A stretch of DNA of 64,000 nt from Heligmosomoides polygyrus polygyrus (taxonomy: Eukaryota; Nematoda; Chromadorea; Rhabditida; Heligmosomidae). The notes beneath the pieces are model-generated. The model had not been told where the DNA came from. It saw nothing but the letters and a program-made list of their open reading frames with translations, and ran no database searches. Below, piece after piece: positions 37,301 to 49,060 of the stretch (position 1 is the first letter of the stretch; every line of letters starts with the position of its first letter). The position numbers were made by a program, and so were the translations under genes. The DNA is taken from positions 46,363,139 through 46,427,138 of the forward strand of contig OX377204.1 in assembly GCA_947396885.1 (NCBI GenBank), written 5' to 3'.

Positions 37301-40300
37301 AAGGATTGCCAGAATTTTATTGCAGAGTGCTCTCTGACGTCGAGTTGTCCCGCTGGCCCTGCCGGTTCAATCGGTCTTCCAGGAGTGCCAGGCGAAGGCG
37401 GGGAGCCAGGATTCCCTGGTGCTGACGGAAAGGTATTTATTTAACTAACAACACGCTTCAATTCTTGATGTTCATACAATAGATGGTCAGAATACTTTAA
37501 AAAATGAATGGACTCAAACTGATGGAACACCTTCAGCGTTTGTGCAAGTGCTTCTGTGCGCCGTATGATATGCAGCATTTGCGGAAGTGGTGCCGGCAAC
37601 AGCTAGTTTTATCACTCCACAAAGACTTAAAGATCGAGATCATGTGCAACAAAAGCATGCCGTAATAGCCATAGTCATAACTTCAGCTTCGGAATAGAAG
37701 CGCTTAATGTTTCAAATTTTACATGAACGCGGACGCGGAAAAAATCAACTACCGCGATCCGTGCGTCGTTCGTGCTCCACATGGATTTCGTTTCATAATT
37801 GCAACAGGCCTACACTGATGAGACGTTCATTTATAAGAGACGTGGACGGCCAATGAACTTCAAAAAACCATAACATTGCGTGCTTGAGGTCTGGTTGGTG
37901 TGAGAGCGGAAGGCAACCAAGTCCGATGCTTTCGAAGATTGTGCTCTGCATTTCCAACCGAAAACCTTACGATCACGCCCTGCCCTTCGCGGAAGGCCTC
38001 TCAGTTCTCGAGAGATTTGTTCGATTTTTGGTGATGTTTTTGGATGCATGGGAGGCGGTCGGAAGGAGACGTCGGGCAATTGGTTAGGTTCGGTTCGCAG
38101 CATAGCAAACCAGCATTCCACCGCCTCAACTGTCAATGGACTAATTATAAATCTCGCTAGTTATAAGTCTGTCTCAGAATGGTACATGCCGACTTTTCTA
38201 ATGCAGGCAAGCTAACCTTCAGCGCCAATGACAAATGTTGATACACGTGCAGGTTGAACAAGGATGCGCTCACACATAATTTTCATTCTTATTAAAACAG
38301 ATCTAGCAAAGGAACAATCCTTAACGGATAATATAAACTGTGAGACTCACCAGCAGAAATTAGAAAATAGCGTTTCTGTAAGTTCCTCATACCCATAGTT
38401 CCCCATAGTCTCACAGGCGTGGAGATTTCTATACAAAAATATTGCTTCTGGAGAACGAGCACACAAGCCATGTTTTAGAAATCGGTATAATACTTCTTCA
38501 GTTTTGCCTTGCACTTGTGCTTTCAACAAAAAAGTGAATTTGTGCAATGCTCAGTGGAAATTCTAATCCTTTTTCTCACAATACACTTGGCTTTGCTATG
38601 CAGGTGCATTAAACTTAGTGAGCGCTGCTTCTTCTTCTCCTTCTTCTTCTTTAGCGCTTGTCCAGCTTGACAAGGGGTTGAGAGACACTATATGTACGAG
38701 GCAAACGTACATGCAAGCGCCTCCAGTTCACGACGTGGAAAGGAACACATGGAGCGTTCCAGAGGCGTCTGCTCATCGTCATCAACCATTCTTTCCGCGC
38801 CGATTTCTAGCGTCTGCGCCGTTGACGTGTTGTCAGGATGGGATTAGATAGCATTGCAATCGATGAATGATTTCTGACGAATTGATCTCACGTAACTCGC
38901 AGCAAGACCTATGAGCGGCGGTACTAGCCTAAATGAAATGAAATGAATTTTCCCACTACCACATTGAAGTTTCTCGGCAGAACTGTGGTACTTCTCTTAT
39001 CTGGGCTAGAGGCGAACATCCCCAACCGACAGATAGTGACTATCTAATCCCGCATCTGCAAAGATGTGTTTGAGTCTGAATGTGTGTAAATTTGTGGGTA
39101 TAGACAAGTATTGAACTTTTTAATGAACGATGCTGGGTTGTTTAACTAACTGAAGGAGCCACGATGTCTAAGCCACGATGTCCACGATGTCGCAGTGTTT
39201 CAGAATAAACGGTGTACTATTTTTGATAAGTTGGCCATGAGCTCACTCTGCGATTGTTCACGCATACTCGATCGACTTCTCATTCACCGCCTATTACATG
39301 CGCAAAAGGCAGTATGAATCTGAAATAGGTCTCCATGGCTGTTTATTGAAAGGTATCATTGCTTTGGGCGCGTGTAGCGCAGTCGGAGGAGGCGCGACTG
39401 TCGCGTGCACCCGATACCAGGTTGCTGGTTCGGATTTCCCGCCCAGGCCAACCAAGCCTTCCATCCCTCCGGGGTCGGTGAATTGGTACCAGACTTGTCT
39501 GGGAAGGATAGAGCGCTGACTTGTTCATCGGCTGGCCACCGCAAGTCATTGTATGGCCAAATACGCATTCATGTCGCCTCCACGACATCCCGTAGAAGTA
39601 GAATGCGCGGGCGCATCCCAGAAGGGATTGAGTAACGCCGTCCTTTATCCTTTATTTTATTATCATTGCTTTTGCAGATAGTTTTGTATACATCACCTAG
39701 GCTGGTCAGTCGCTGTTTGGTAGAGTTAGCTGAGAAGTTTCCGAATTTCTGAAACGTATTCATGCCAACAACGTGGTAAGTGATCGATCTCATACATCGC
39801 ACATACGACAATCTTTAACGGAGCTACTTTTATTAAGATAACAGGTGCTGCTGAAAGTGCACGAGCGAAAATTCGGCGCCAACTTTAGGTTGCCCTTTGC
39901 TTAAGTTTATTACAATAGGTATCAAAATCTCTTGAACTAACCAAAGCAAGCTGATTTCCTTTCATGGATAAATTACGTTAATCACTATTACGTAATCGTT
40001 CGGATTTCGCTCAGTATTTTCAATCTTGTTTGTAATGTCTTTCCTATTGAGGACTTCGATGACATTATGGAGCCAACACCCCTACTTAACTTTTGTGTAT
40101 CATGTCCTCAAGGAGAAAGAGGTCCACCAGGAAAGGCAGGAAGACGAGGTTCGTTTCACAATTCATTCTGAATGCGTGATTTTGTGAACAACCGTTGGTT
40201 TTCGGCTTCCGGTAGCTCTGTAATCCATCAAGCTTTTTATTCGCATTGGCTCTAGGAAGGCGAGGTCTGCGTGGTTCTTCAGGAGTTCCGGGCATTCCTG

Positions 40301-40837
40301 GTCGCAATGGAAACCCTGGATCACCAGGTTGGCATTTCTTTAGAATCGTAAGTTGTTTGGAAATACGTGAAGTCATAGTAAAACATTTAGGAGAAATGGG
40401 AACGGAAGGGGTGCCTGGTCAAGATGGTGATATTGGTCCAATGGGTACCTCCGGAATGGATGGTATAACTGGTCAAGGAAGACGTGGTTCTAAGGTGACG
40501 CTTTCAAATGTCCTTCATGCTAGCTGTGCTCGAAAATTGAATTCCAGGGAGTTCTCGGAGCTGAAGGTTCTCCCGGCCTACCAGGGGATGACGGCGATCA
40601 CGGTATCGACGGTGACATGGGTCCGGAAGGCGAACTTGGAGGCCAAGGTGGTGCTGGCCTCCCGGGTGCTGACGGTGAGCAGGGAACAGTTGGACTGGAC
40701 GGCGAACCAGGTAGAGACGACAACCTCTTGGTGGCGATTCCACATAAGGTCTGCGATTTTCAGGTCACGATGCAGCATATTGCCCTTGTCCACGCCAGCT
40801 ATACCACTACCCTAACCCAGTGAACAGAATTTTATAA
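31303..40837 (+). CDS. Cuticle collagen, multi-exon, expanded by transposons (one exon not found)
   Basis: Cuticle collagens are secreted by the hypodermis and build the nematode exoskeleton. Exons: 31303-31461 (start MKYYTVIKDHLIVFLVCLVS, signal anchor and conserved N-terminal block), 31517-about 31591 (RSLNLDKAELRQRRE, with a furin-type RQRR site), 37123-37241, 37326-37432 (GSIGLPGVPGEGGEPGFPG), 40052-40148, 40256-40327, 40391-40494, 40548-40710 and 40764-40837. The last ends HDAAYCPCPRQ... with TAA at 40835, the Cys-Pro-Cys-Pro signature. From 37123 on, every junction is phase-consistent with GT-AG ends. Exon 2's 3' border is uncertain, and an exon ending in phase 2 before 37123 was not identified, so the 5' and 3' parts could be two genes. 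The 40051 acceptor (GAG) is weak. Introns hold a mariner, a MITE, a foldback and a SINE. Confidence 0.82.
32665..33619 (+). pseudogene. Mariner transposase, degenerate, with both ITRs
   Basis: Ends TTAGGGTGGTAAGAAAGTCT and, as complement, TCAGGGGCGTAAGAAAATCT are imperfect inverted repeats bounded by TA (32663-32664 and 33620-33621). The interior reads as mariner transposase fragments: VLGRLKSLGHRNVLTRW, DESWVLYDSNTHRAVW (first catalytic Asp kept), HLFHKNAR (second Asp of HDNAR replaced by Lys) and SPDIVPSAYHLF (third Asp replaced by Ala). Frameshifts throughout. It lies in a collagen intron. Confidence 0.88.
33922..34010. repeat. 31-bp tandem repeat, three units
   Basis: Three copies of GTGTTGTGATTGATTTTTGG ATGCGGTCC with single-base differences, just downstream of the mariner. 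Confidence 0.75.
34519..34650. mobile_element. GGGCCGGATTCATC MITE, copy 3
   Basis: GGGCCGGATTCATCAATAAT at the left and TTGAGGAATCCGGCC at the right. The interior is less palindromic than other copies (GCGGGGTAGATAAG / CTACCCCTTATAT). Located in the collagen intron. Confidence 0.65.
35876..36790. mobile_element. Foldback with Penelope-like termini enclosing a repeat
   Basis: GTCTTCTCTTTGCCAGCGAG and TTTTAGGTGGAGTATTTATT at 35877-35921 are inverted at 36745-36785, and CGACCCTGTCGTCGT faces ACGACGACAGGGTCG. The same architecture (CCACC, AATAAA, GACGTTTCG-like motif) occurs at 6735-7022. The 36190-36505 copy of the 13105-13440 repeat lies between the arms, as does a second inverted pair (GAATTCCACC... 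/ GGTGGAATTC). Confidence 0.6.
36190..36505 (+). repeat. Direct copy of the 13105-13440 repeat
   Basis: See 13105-13440: near-identity from 36300 to 36500, with lower similarity to the left. Located between foldback arms. Confidence 0.7.
39368..39658 (+). mobile_element. tRNA-derived SINE, copy 2
   Basis: Box A-like GTAGCGCAGTCGGAGGAGGC, box B-like GGTTCGGATTTCC and a tail of TCCTTTATCCTTTATTTTA. Best-preserved copy together with copy 1 (same body, about 95% identical by eye). It lies in the 37433-40051 collagen intron. Confidence 0.82.
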
Positions 40838-43800
40838 GCAGCCAGTGCTTCTGGCATTCACAGTTCTTGATTATACGAATAAACGCCAATTGAACTACTG
40901 CAGCAGATGAGCTCTTCTGACGAGACACACCTGTATCGGTCTGGCGCCATGACGAGAAGTCTAACGCGTCGTCGCGTCTATATCTCTCTGAAAACGGACG
41001 AGGTGTATGACAATTAGGAATGCTGAATAGAGTGAAGTGTCAGTGTGGTAAACGTGGAGGAAACAGTTGAATGCAGTACAAAAATGTAGGTGCTACTGTC
41101 ACTATATGCAGAGAGGTGCCGACGATTGCAAATTGATTAGATAACAATTTTTAAGACATGCAGTCAGGACCAAAAGTAGCAGCTGGAGAAACCGGAGCGG
41201 TAAAGCGATCGCAATGACGACGCAAGCCATAAATCGTGTCCAGTCCTTGGAAGAAGGAACAATTGTTCGAGCTCCTTCGGCTCCGCCCTTCAGTATCGTG
41301 TCACGTCATATCTCGTTTTCAGTCGGATAAAAACGGCACCAGTTTTGAGGTGGGGTTGGTGATTGAGTTTACCCTGAGTTATGTAGGTAGTGGGTGGGAA
41401 TTTGAGCATTCATTACCTGTGATTCGCGAGAGTGTGGAGGTGGGTGAAGGGACATTAGAATTATATCATTCAGCGAATGGTAGCTATTATCACCGTCCAC
41501 CCCAATTGATAAGCAAAACCTAACGATAAGAGGTCGACCAGGGCAAGGGGTAGAATTTCATCCTCCTTTGGCATTCGTGAAGACCGGTTTAGCGTAAAGG
41601 GTTGTAAAAAAACTACCCGACTCTAGAAGTAAGGGAGAGCTTTACCAAACAGAGCAAGGCTGGGGGATCTGCTTTTAATTCCGTTTTTTCTTTTTTGGTT
41701 ATAGACTCACATGCCAATATATTTTTTCAAACTACGTCTGCGAACGATTATTTGTTCACATTTCAAAAATATAATGCAAAATATCGTTCAATGATAAACC
41801 CTTTTGGAGTTCTATATTCCTCAGCCTGTTCCACTGGAATAACGCCACCAGCGTCAGGAGCTAAGCTGAGCGGATCGCTTCGCTATCCTCAAACGGCAGT
41901 TCTTCAAGATCAATGCAAACACTGCTGACACCTGGCCGATACAAAAATCTTTGATACTCTTGTAGGAGAGTGCCTACAACAAAAATATCAGCATAAATAG
42001 CTATGCTTTGAACATTTGGAAGCGAGCCTTAACTCGGTGTGAAGGGCTTGAAACTGCTGCTTCAACGATCCATATGAGTGCCCACTACGACACGACCTTG
42101 GGAGAGAGCGACGTATATCGGGTATCTTAAGAGTGGAAGCTATGAACTAGTGGTAAGTTTATTTTTATGCCTACCTCAGGTCTATCTTCTCGAAAAACTC
42201 GCTTCAACAAGAAGAGGTCGGATGCGTAGGCACCGTCCGCTAACAGAATGCTTCGCATTTTCTTCTCTGTGAGCTCCCTGAATAGATTGCTAGACCGGAA
42301 CACCTGTGAAGGAGGCAGCATTGTCATGGCGAAAATAGGACGAATACGATTCTACCCCGGAATCATGTGTTCTTGTGCATCTCGCGCTCACCCATATGAA
42401 CCGCTGTTCCAAATCGGCAACACCTAAAACGTTTATCGCGTAGTAACATTTCCTGTAATTGAGTGGAAACTCTCTTTGTTTTAGTTGCTCAAATGTTAAA
42501 CATAAGGAAGCATGGAGAGGGTTCGACGCGAATTACTACCTATTCACCTAGGCTTCTTCTTTTTCAGTGGGGGCTATAATTGGAGCTGACTACTACCAAG
42601 AAAACACGTAGGTTACACGAAATATTTTCCATTTAACTTAAGATCTTCACTAGTTGGAATTATAGGCAGTATCCAGTAATAACGTCAGCTACCCTAATTA
42701 ATACCAAATCTGCCTTATACCCATCTCCTCACTAAGCAAGCTTATCAGTGGGTACGTTTTATCCCAGAGAGTTTTTCGTGAGCGGTGCTTCTTGTAATCG
42801 TCAAGGAGCCAATTCCACGCGATATCCATATCCATATCCATGACTTTTAAGCAACAACACAACAGTAAGCTACCTTAAACATAAGCCTTGTGGTGTCAGT
42901 CAAAGCGCATTGTGTTGAACACACTCAAATTTAAGGACTGAAACATATATCCTAGCTGGAATAATAATATACTCCGGGTATGTTGCACTACCTTCCTATC
43001 TTTATGAGTAATAGTGACAGTGTGAGTGATCACAGTGATAAATGAGAACAGCATTCCTTCTTTTCATGTGTGGATAAAAAAATACATACTGTGGTTGCTA
43101 ATGTCTTTATGACCAAAAAAGCTGTTCCTCTCAAAGGACGCAAGCAGCTAAAGACACAAAATTCTCGAAGCTGATGAGTGTCTGAAGTTCAACTATTCTT
43201 TGATAAATCCACTATCTGGTACGACAGCATTCCTTGCTTTCATATGTGGATTAAAAAACTGCTCAACGAATTTCTCCGCATGAAATAACTGCGCTGACAA
43301 GCTGCTCATGAATACCTAACTTGCACTCTCCCCACTATCTTCACTGTGAAGCAATTTTCCATTCATCACCCTACCAATCATAAGTCCGGCCTCTGGACCA
43401 GGTGGATGCAAGTGATAGTCCCCTCGTCTAACATGCCGTAGCTTTTCGCTCTGTGTGTCCTATAGGTGTAAAGGTTAAAATATACCTTTTAGTAAAGGGA
43501 TATTAATTTTGTGACCATTAAGAAAGTGCAGTGAATTCTTGGGTCACCTTATTTTGGCGACACCTTAGGAATTTTTGGATCATAAAGTAGTTTTGGTCTT
43601 CATAATACGTGCGCAGGTTGAATTGAAAAACGTCTACAATAATTCTAAAGGTGTTCATTTTGAGTTGAAAAACGACCAGCCTAACGTTAAAAACCTCCCT
43701 TTCATTAAAGAGCGTGCAATTTAAGTGAAATTAAAACGAAAAAGTTCAGGTTTAAATGAAATTGTTCCTATGTATGTTCGACGAAATTAGGTATGGCGAT

Positions 43801-44170
43801 TAAAACAATATTCTACGCATACACATACTCAAGCATTGATGTGGCTTCAAGAATGTCTCGATGAATTTTTGCCGAAACATGTTGCAAAGAAAATGATGAG
43901 AGCAAGCTCACTATTGCAAGCAATGACAAAGTGGCTTGACAAAGGGAACTGTGCAACGAATGCGGAAGATAAAACAACGTTATATGAGAGGATGAAACTA
44001 AAAGACGCCAACAGGAGTACCAAAGAAGCTAGTACTAAACGCACACGAAGCATCAGGCTATCGACTTGCCAAAGACCGGAAATTTTTATGACTTGATCAA
44101 CGGTAATGTTCGAAGATTTAGCTATAATTTTTGGAACCCCACAAGATTAGCGGGAATTCGGAACTGTTTC
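40838..44170. other. No recognisable gene
   Basis: AT-rich intergenic sequence downstream of the collagen. Open frames (41236-41523, 43836-44096 and others) are short, lack domains and are opposed by overlapping frames. An AATAAA at 40879-40884 could be the collagen poly(A) signal. Confidence 0.4.
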
Positions 44171-44174
44171 CTTG

Positions 44175-44340
44175 ACTTGGCGTACTCTGCGCCCGCTCGA
44201 CAACGAAGAAGTTGGCCCACACTGAGGTTTCAGTAGTGGGTTGGTACGAAACATTTCTGGGAAGCACTAGTTATCCATTAGCTGGATAACGCAAGAAAGA
44301 CCAAATGCGCATCCAAGTCGAACCACTAGGGGCATTTTAA
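44175..44340 (+). mobile_element. tRNA-derived SINE, copy 6 (decayed)
   Basis: GGCGTACTCTGCGCCCGCTC, then GGTACGAAACATTTCTGGGA, CCATTAGCTGGATAACGCAA and CCAAATGCGCATCCAAGTCG follow the SINE order with heavy divergence. The tail is not recognisable. Confidence 0.55.
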
Positions 44341-44479
44341 ACCACTACATATATTGTGCTGAGCAGCGTCTTACTACATATTGTTAGACAATACGTGGAC
44401 AAACCAGTGTGCTCCACTCCCGATTGTTTCAATGGGCGAGGTTTCAACACTGACATTGGTAGCGAGTCATTTGAGATCT

Positions 44480-44663
44480 GGGGCCGGATTCATCAACGAC
44501 TTACGTAACTTTAACGGAGAATTGTAAGCTAATCAAGCGATATGGTGAGCGATAAGCCGCGTTAAAAGCTCAGATAACGCGGCTTATCGCTCACCATATC
44601 GCTTGATAAGCTTACAATTCTCCGTTAAAGTTACGTAAGTCGTAAGTCGATGAATCCGGCCCC
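44480..44663. mobile_element. GGGCCGGATTCATC MITE, copy 4 (near-perfect palindrome)
   Basis: The 184-bp element is almost a complete palindrome: GGGGCCGGATTCATCAACGA at the left faces TCGATGAATCCGGCCCC, and arms continue through GTTACTTAA-type, TAACGGAGAATTGTAAGCT and GCGATATGGTGAGCGATAAG to a central CGCGTTAAAAGCTCAGATAACGCG-type loop (read as two halves of 12). Only a couple of mismatches. Likely the youngest member. Confidence 0.85.
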
Positions 44664-44669
44664 TGAATG

Positions 44670-47350
44670 CTCAAAACTCTGCAACTCATTGCATCCATAT
44701 CTATTCAAATACGAAGACCGGGTCCTAACGAGACTTGGCTGCTTCAGCATTAGTGTATCAGCATTACCTGCTTTACCTACTACATGCTTACCTAATTATT
44801 TGAAGGGAAGAGTATATGTAGATGATCGATCAGGATCTCGGTGTATAGAAGAGACTCGAGGAGAGAGCTGGCCCCAATCAGGGTGCCAACTCAATTACAA
44901 TCACAGCTGGCGGCAGACCTCCAACATCGTTGGCCTCCCAAAAACGAAGGAAGATCCACTTTGCCGGGTCCGCGAATGTGCCGTCGCAATTATGGCACTT
45001 CCGTGCTCCTCATTCTCCTTTCTTAGATTCGTTGTAAGCATAAGTTGGAAGGACACAGTTCCTCCTCTCGCACTACATTGTTCAGGGCAGCGCTTCCAAT
45101 CACCGAACTCTATGGATCTCCATGTAATCGCATCGTGTTCCAGTGGCCAGGGAGGTGATATCACCAGCCCTGATCCGTCCCTCGAAAGATAAGCGGGTGC
45201 AGACAGTGCATTCGCTGCTCAAACTGCTCGACTCAGTGTGGCACTTCAGTGTGCTTGGGCTAGATGGATGAAGTGTTGAGAGCATAGGAAGTGATGACGA
45301 CAGACGAACGGGCTCGCCGGACCACGTAGGCGGGGCGCGCGGAAGAGGACGAACGCTGAAAGACGCTGTGTGTAGTCCTCTCGGATGACGGTGATGATCG
45401 TGAGGATGAGGAGGACTGAAGCGAGGTAGCAGGGTCGTTGTCAGCAAAACACAACGCGATCGATCCCGACCAACTTTGCACATAACGATGCCGATGCGAA
45501 GAAGGGCGCCTTCGAACTACTCCCGCCGACTTCACGCCGACGTCGCTCGACCCGAATTCCGGCTGCCGCCTCGTCACTGCCGAAGACAGATTGCCGCCCG
45601 ACGTTTCTTTGCTCCGTTTACAACGCTTCTCATAACTCGGACACGGATTCTTCTCCTGCACTCACCTACAGCGCATGTGCCGCGGCGGTACTATTCCTGT
45701 CGCATATTTGTCAGAACTACTCGTTGCTTTTTCTTGACGATTACGCGGCTCGCCAACACGGACCACCAACTCTTTTGAAGCGCAATTGACGATTTTTCCA
45801 AAAAATCACTGGCACGTCTATCCCGTGACAAGCTCTCTTTCGAATCTTCTACGTAAGGTCTTGTTTTTCAAGACCTTTGCCCTAGCAGCATCAGCTTTCA
45901 TCTACCTTTCGACGAATAGACTACAATTCTAGGCAGACTCATTATATTCTTCTCGGAAGAACTGAGAAAATTCGCGCTACAACATTCGGCTCCCGGAGAT
46001 AGTATATTCTAAGCTAGATGAAGCCGGATAGCTGCTCAGCTTTTGTTCAAGTTAGTGCCTCCGTAGTCCAGTGTTCTTGTTCGAGTTAACAGACGTCTCT
46101 CGTTCTCCATTTCATCTCTGATAGAATCAGCGCCGAAGCGCCACGAGTTATTCTAGGGACACATTTGTTTTTGTTTTTTTTGCATTTATTTTTTCACTTT
46201 TTTGACAACGCTGCTTTATGATTAGCGACCATTGGCAGCGACAACATCAGGCGGTCGTTTTTTCGAAATAGGCTCCCTGATTAGCAGTGCCTTTCCGTAG
46301 ACTACGTGATTTGCTCAAGTTGTAGCTTAGGAGATTGCTCTAGGATTGGTGGAATCTAGGCTGAGCTCTTGACAAGAACATATGGTCGAATAAATTAGAA
46401 AAACACGAAGCCTCTTGCGATACGCATAAGGGAACACAAGATGGATTGCTGACCAGCCCACTTTGAAAGCATAGCACTGATGCGGATCGGCACGAAAGTG
46501 CTAAAGACGTTGTCTCCAAGCGACTCACTGTACGACGTCCTTGCAAAATGAAGATAATCCCGGAAAACTCATGAGCCACAGGTACCTTCGCCAACCACCT
46601 ACAACCCGAAGCCTCAAAGAGGGAGAAGTTGGAGTTTTCTTCGCGTTGCTTTCTCGCTCGACACGAGAGCGGTCCGGGAGCCTCGGGCACCCGATCGCTC
46701 TGATTGTTCGTGGCATATGTCGCTGTTGCCGGCGTTTATTCGGTGCAGCTGGTCGCGGTAACAACATTGATTCCTCACGCCGCGTTCGTGACTTCAGCCG
46801 TTAACTCTCGAAGTCATGAGCTGTTCAGTATTGGCGGCCACACTGACGTTGCGATAAAACTGATGGATTTATAGGCTGCTCGGTGTACCTCGGGAATTGC
46901 TGCTACTCCCTAAAAGAAAATGTTGACTGACGCTCACCTGGGTGTCGAGACTTGCGATCTCTTTCGCTGAAATGGCCAATAAACCATTGTCAAGCAGGAA
47001 ACACACATCAGTCAGTTCCCACTTCTCTGTGTTTGCCGTATGCGGTCGACGAGGCCCTTCTGACACCGTCCCGTCGTGCAGCTTTTTCTGGTGGGAGCAT
47101 CGATCAGGCCTACACGTATCAGAAAGTATTACAGTTGAATTATGAGGTTTTTGATCAATGCAGGCACACCGCGGAAGGCCATTTATCACCGGAAGCGGTC
47201 CGAAGCGTTGAAGCATCTGGCGCAGTGCTGTAGCGTATCCCTCTTAGCCGTGCCTATTACTGCATCTGCATCTATTCCCGCCTTCTTCGTTATTTCTTTA
47301 TCATTTAAGTGCCCTTTGCTCTTATACGCGATGGCTTGCTTTCAAGTTCA
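44670..47350. other. No confirmed gene; Ser/Arg-rich open frames at 45100-45780
   Basis: A minus-strand frame 45661-45260 (133 codons, SSSSRSSPSSERTT-like) overlaps a 127-codon minus frame in another register and a 100-codon plus frame. None has a recognisable domain, but the composition is GC-rich relative to the surroundings and an exon here is possible. A minus frame at 47216-46869 contains CAG|GTGAGC at about 46939 that could be a donor site. Not called as genes. Confidence 0.3.
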
Positions 47351-47359
47351 TTATACAGT

Positions 47360-47632
47360 GTGGTAGCGCACTCAGAACTGCCAGCTGTCGCATGCACTCC
47401 AGACCGTTTTTCTTGGTTCGTGTCACGTCCAGGCCAACCAATGCTTCCATCCCGCCGTTTGTGAACTGATACTAGAGCTGTCCGAGAAACATGTAACTTA
47501 TCCATCAGTTGGCCACCGCATGTCATTTTATTCGCCACATGCGCATTCAGACTGCCTCCACGATACGCAGTCGAACGCGTGCGTGCCGGATCGCAAAGAA
47601 ATTGGTTAAAGCCACCTTTTATTCTTTATCCT
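47360..47632 (+). mobile_element. tRNA-derived SINE, copy 3
   Basis: TGGTAGCGCACTCAGAACTG (box A region), CTTGGTTCGTGTCACGTCCA (box B region), then CCAACCAATGCTTCCATCCC, GTTGGCCACCGCATGTCATT and a CCTTTTATTCTTTATCC tail. Diverged by roughly a quarter from copies 1 and 2. Confidence 0.75.
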
Positions 47633-47663
47633 AATTCACTTTTTCAGTTCTTGATGAACATCG

Positions 47664-47960
47664 GTAGGCGTGTGGTGTAGTATTCGAGGGAGACGCCGGC
47701 TGTCGCGTGCACCCAATTGCGGGTTCCTGGCTCGGATTTCCTGCGCAGGCCAACCAAGAACCTAGATCCTTCTGGGGTCGTTGAATTGGCGCCCGACTTG
47801 TACGGGAAGGATAAGTCACTGACGTTTCAGTCGGCTGGCAACCGAAGGCCATTGTATGGCCAAGGATGCATTGGAGTCGCATCCGCGACATCCCATAGCG
47901 TAGCACAGTCCAGAGGGAACGCCATCCGCGCAGCCAGCATGAGGCGCCGCTCTCGCATGC
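47664..47960 (+). mobile_element. tRNA-derived SINE, copy 4
   Basis: GGCGTGTGGTGTAGTATTCG (box A), GGCTCGGATTTCCTGCGCAG (box B), GGTCGTTGAATTGGCGCCCG and CAACCGAAGGCCATTGTATG. It directly follows copy 3 in the same orientation. The tail is not clear. Confidence 0.72.
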
Positions 47961-48047
47961 ACGGCTGATCGATTTTAGGTTGTTCCTTTCGTGCTCAGGC
48001 CGCCCAAACCTTTCGTCGCTAAGGATTGGTATTAGCGTTTTATAGAG

Positions 48048-48290
48048 GATAAAGGACAATGAACAGCGCTGACTAAGCCTATAGCGGATGCGCCACGCGT
48101 TTGACGTCTACTTTACGTCCTGAGGCAATTTTAATGCTTGCTTGCACAATACAATGAAATACGGTAGCCAACCGATGTACAGGTCAGTGTATTCTCCTTC
48201 CAAGGGAAGTTTGGTTTTCATGGGTGGAACCAAAGTAGTCATTTAGGGTGCACGCGAGAACCAACGCCTTCTCCGACTGCGCCATCACGG
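48048..48290 (-). mobile_element. tRNA-derived SINE, copy 5
   Basis: On the minus strand: GATGGCGCAGTCGGAGAAGG (box A), TGGTTCCACCC (box B region), GTTGGCTACCGTATTTCATT, ending in a TTGTCCTTTATCC tail. It faces copy 4, so three copies lie within 1 kb. Confidence 0.7.
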
Positions 48291-48299
48291 GCCATTGTT

Positions 48300-49060
48300 C
48301 TTGTATACAACGGATAAATCACTGACTCATTTAGAGCAAGCAGACCGTGTTCGTATTGATGTCGCTTTGGTGTTCAGTGGAAATGCAAAGCGCGTCTCTC
48401 CGCAAAAAAGGGCCCAGTATTAGACTTGATCCCTCATCCTTCTGGTCAGGAGAATAATCGCCACCAATATTCGAGATCTATTCAGGACGAAGAAAGGTCG
48501 CCCTCACTCCAACAAACAAAGCAGCCTCCCTGGATGGAATCAGCTGCACATACTAATGCGGTCGCTGAAAAAACTTCAGTCGCACTTGGCATGCTTAGCG
48601 GCCTGCGACCCATAGTCAGTTGGGAGAGCGTTTCCCCTGAAATGCAAGAGTGTCAGCATCAGTCAAACGCTCGCGAAGTGACCAGCTTCTCTGATCTCTC
48701 CATGGTTCGGTATGTCACACACCGGTTACATTGAAAGTATGCGCAGGATTGGTCCTGTATTGTAGACAGGCACCACTGATCACCGACGGCTTTTGATGCT
48801 GGGTGAATATATCACCAAGACCTCGTCTAGGAGGTCATTTGGGTGCTGATCAAGAAGTTGCATCTAGCCCGAGGCGTTGCGGAGCTACGCTAGACAACGA
48901 TGAATCACAATGGCTGTCTGGAATTGCTTGTCTTTACTTTTTTGGATTAAACCTCTACTCTAATTAAGGCGATTACTAAGGTGAACCTAAAATTCGGATT
49001 CTTCACCACAGGCGACCTCTAAGATGTAGGTTTGGGTGATTTTCTCAACATCAAAGTTTG
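48300..49060. other. No recognisable gene
   Basis: A 102-codon frame at 48426-48734 has no known domain. Adjacent to SINE and LINE remnants, so possibly repeat-derived. Confidence 0.3.

Noticed and set aside
39368..39440. Possible tRNA gene suggested by box A and box B
   Set aside because: The sequence cannot form a full tRNA cloverleaf by eye and continues into a dispersed body and TCCTTTA tail, so it is a SINE head.
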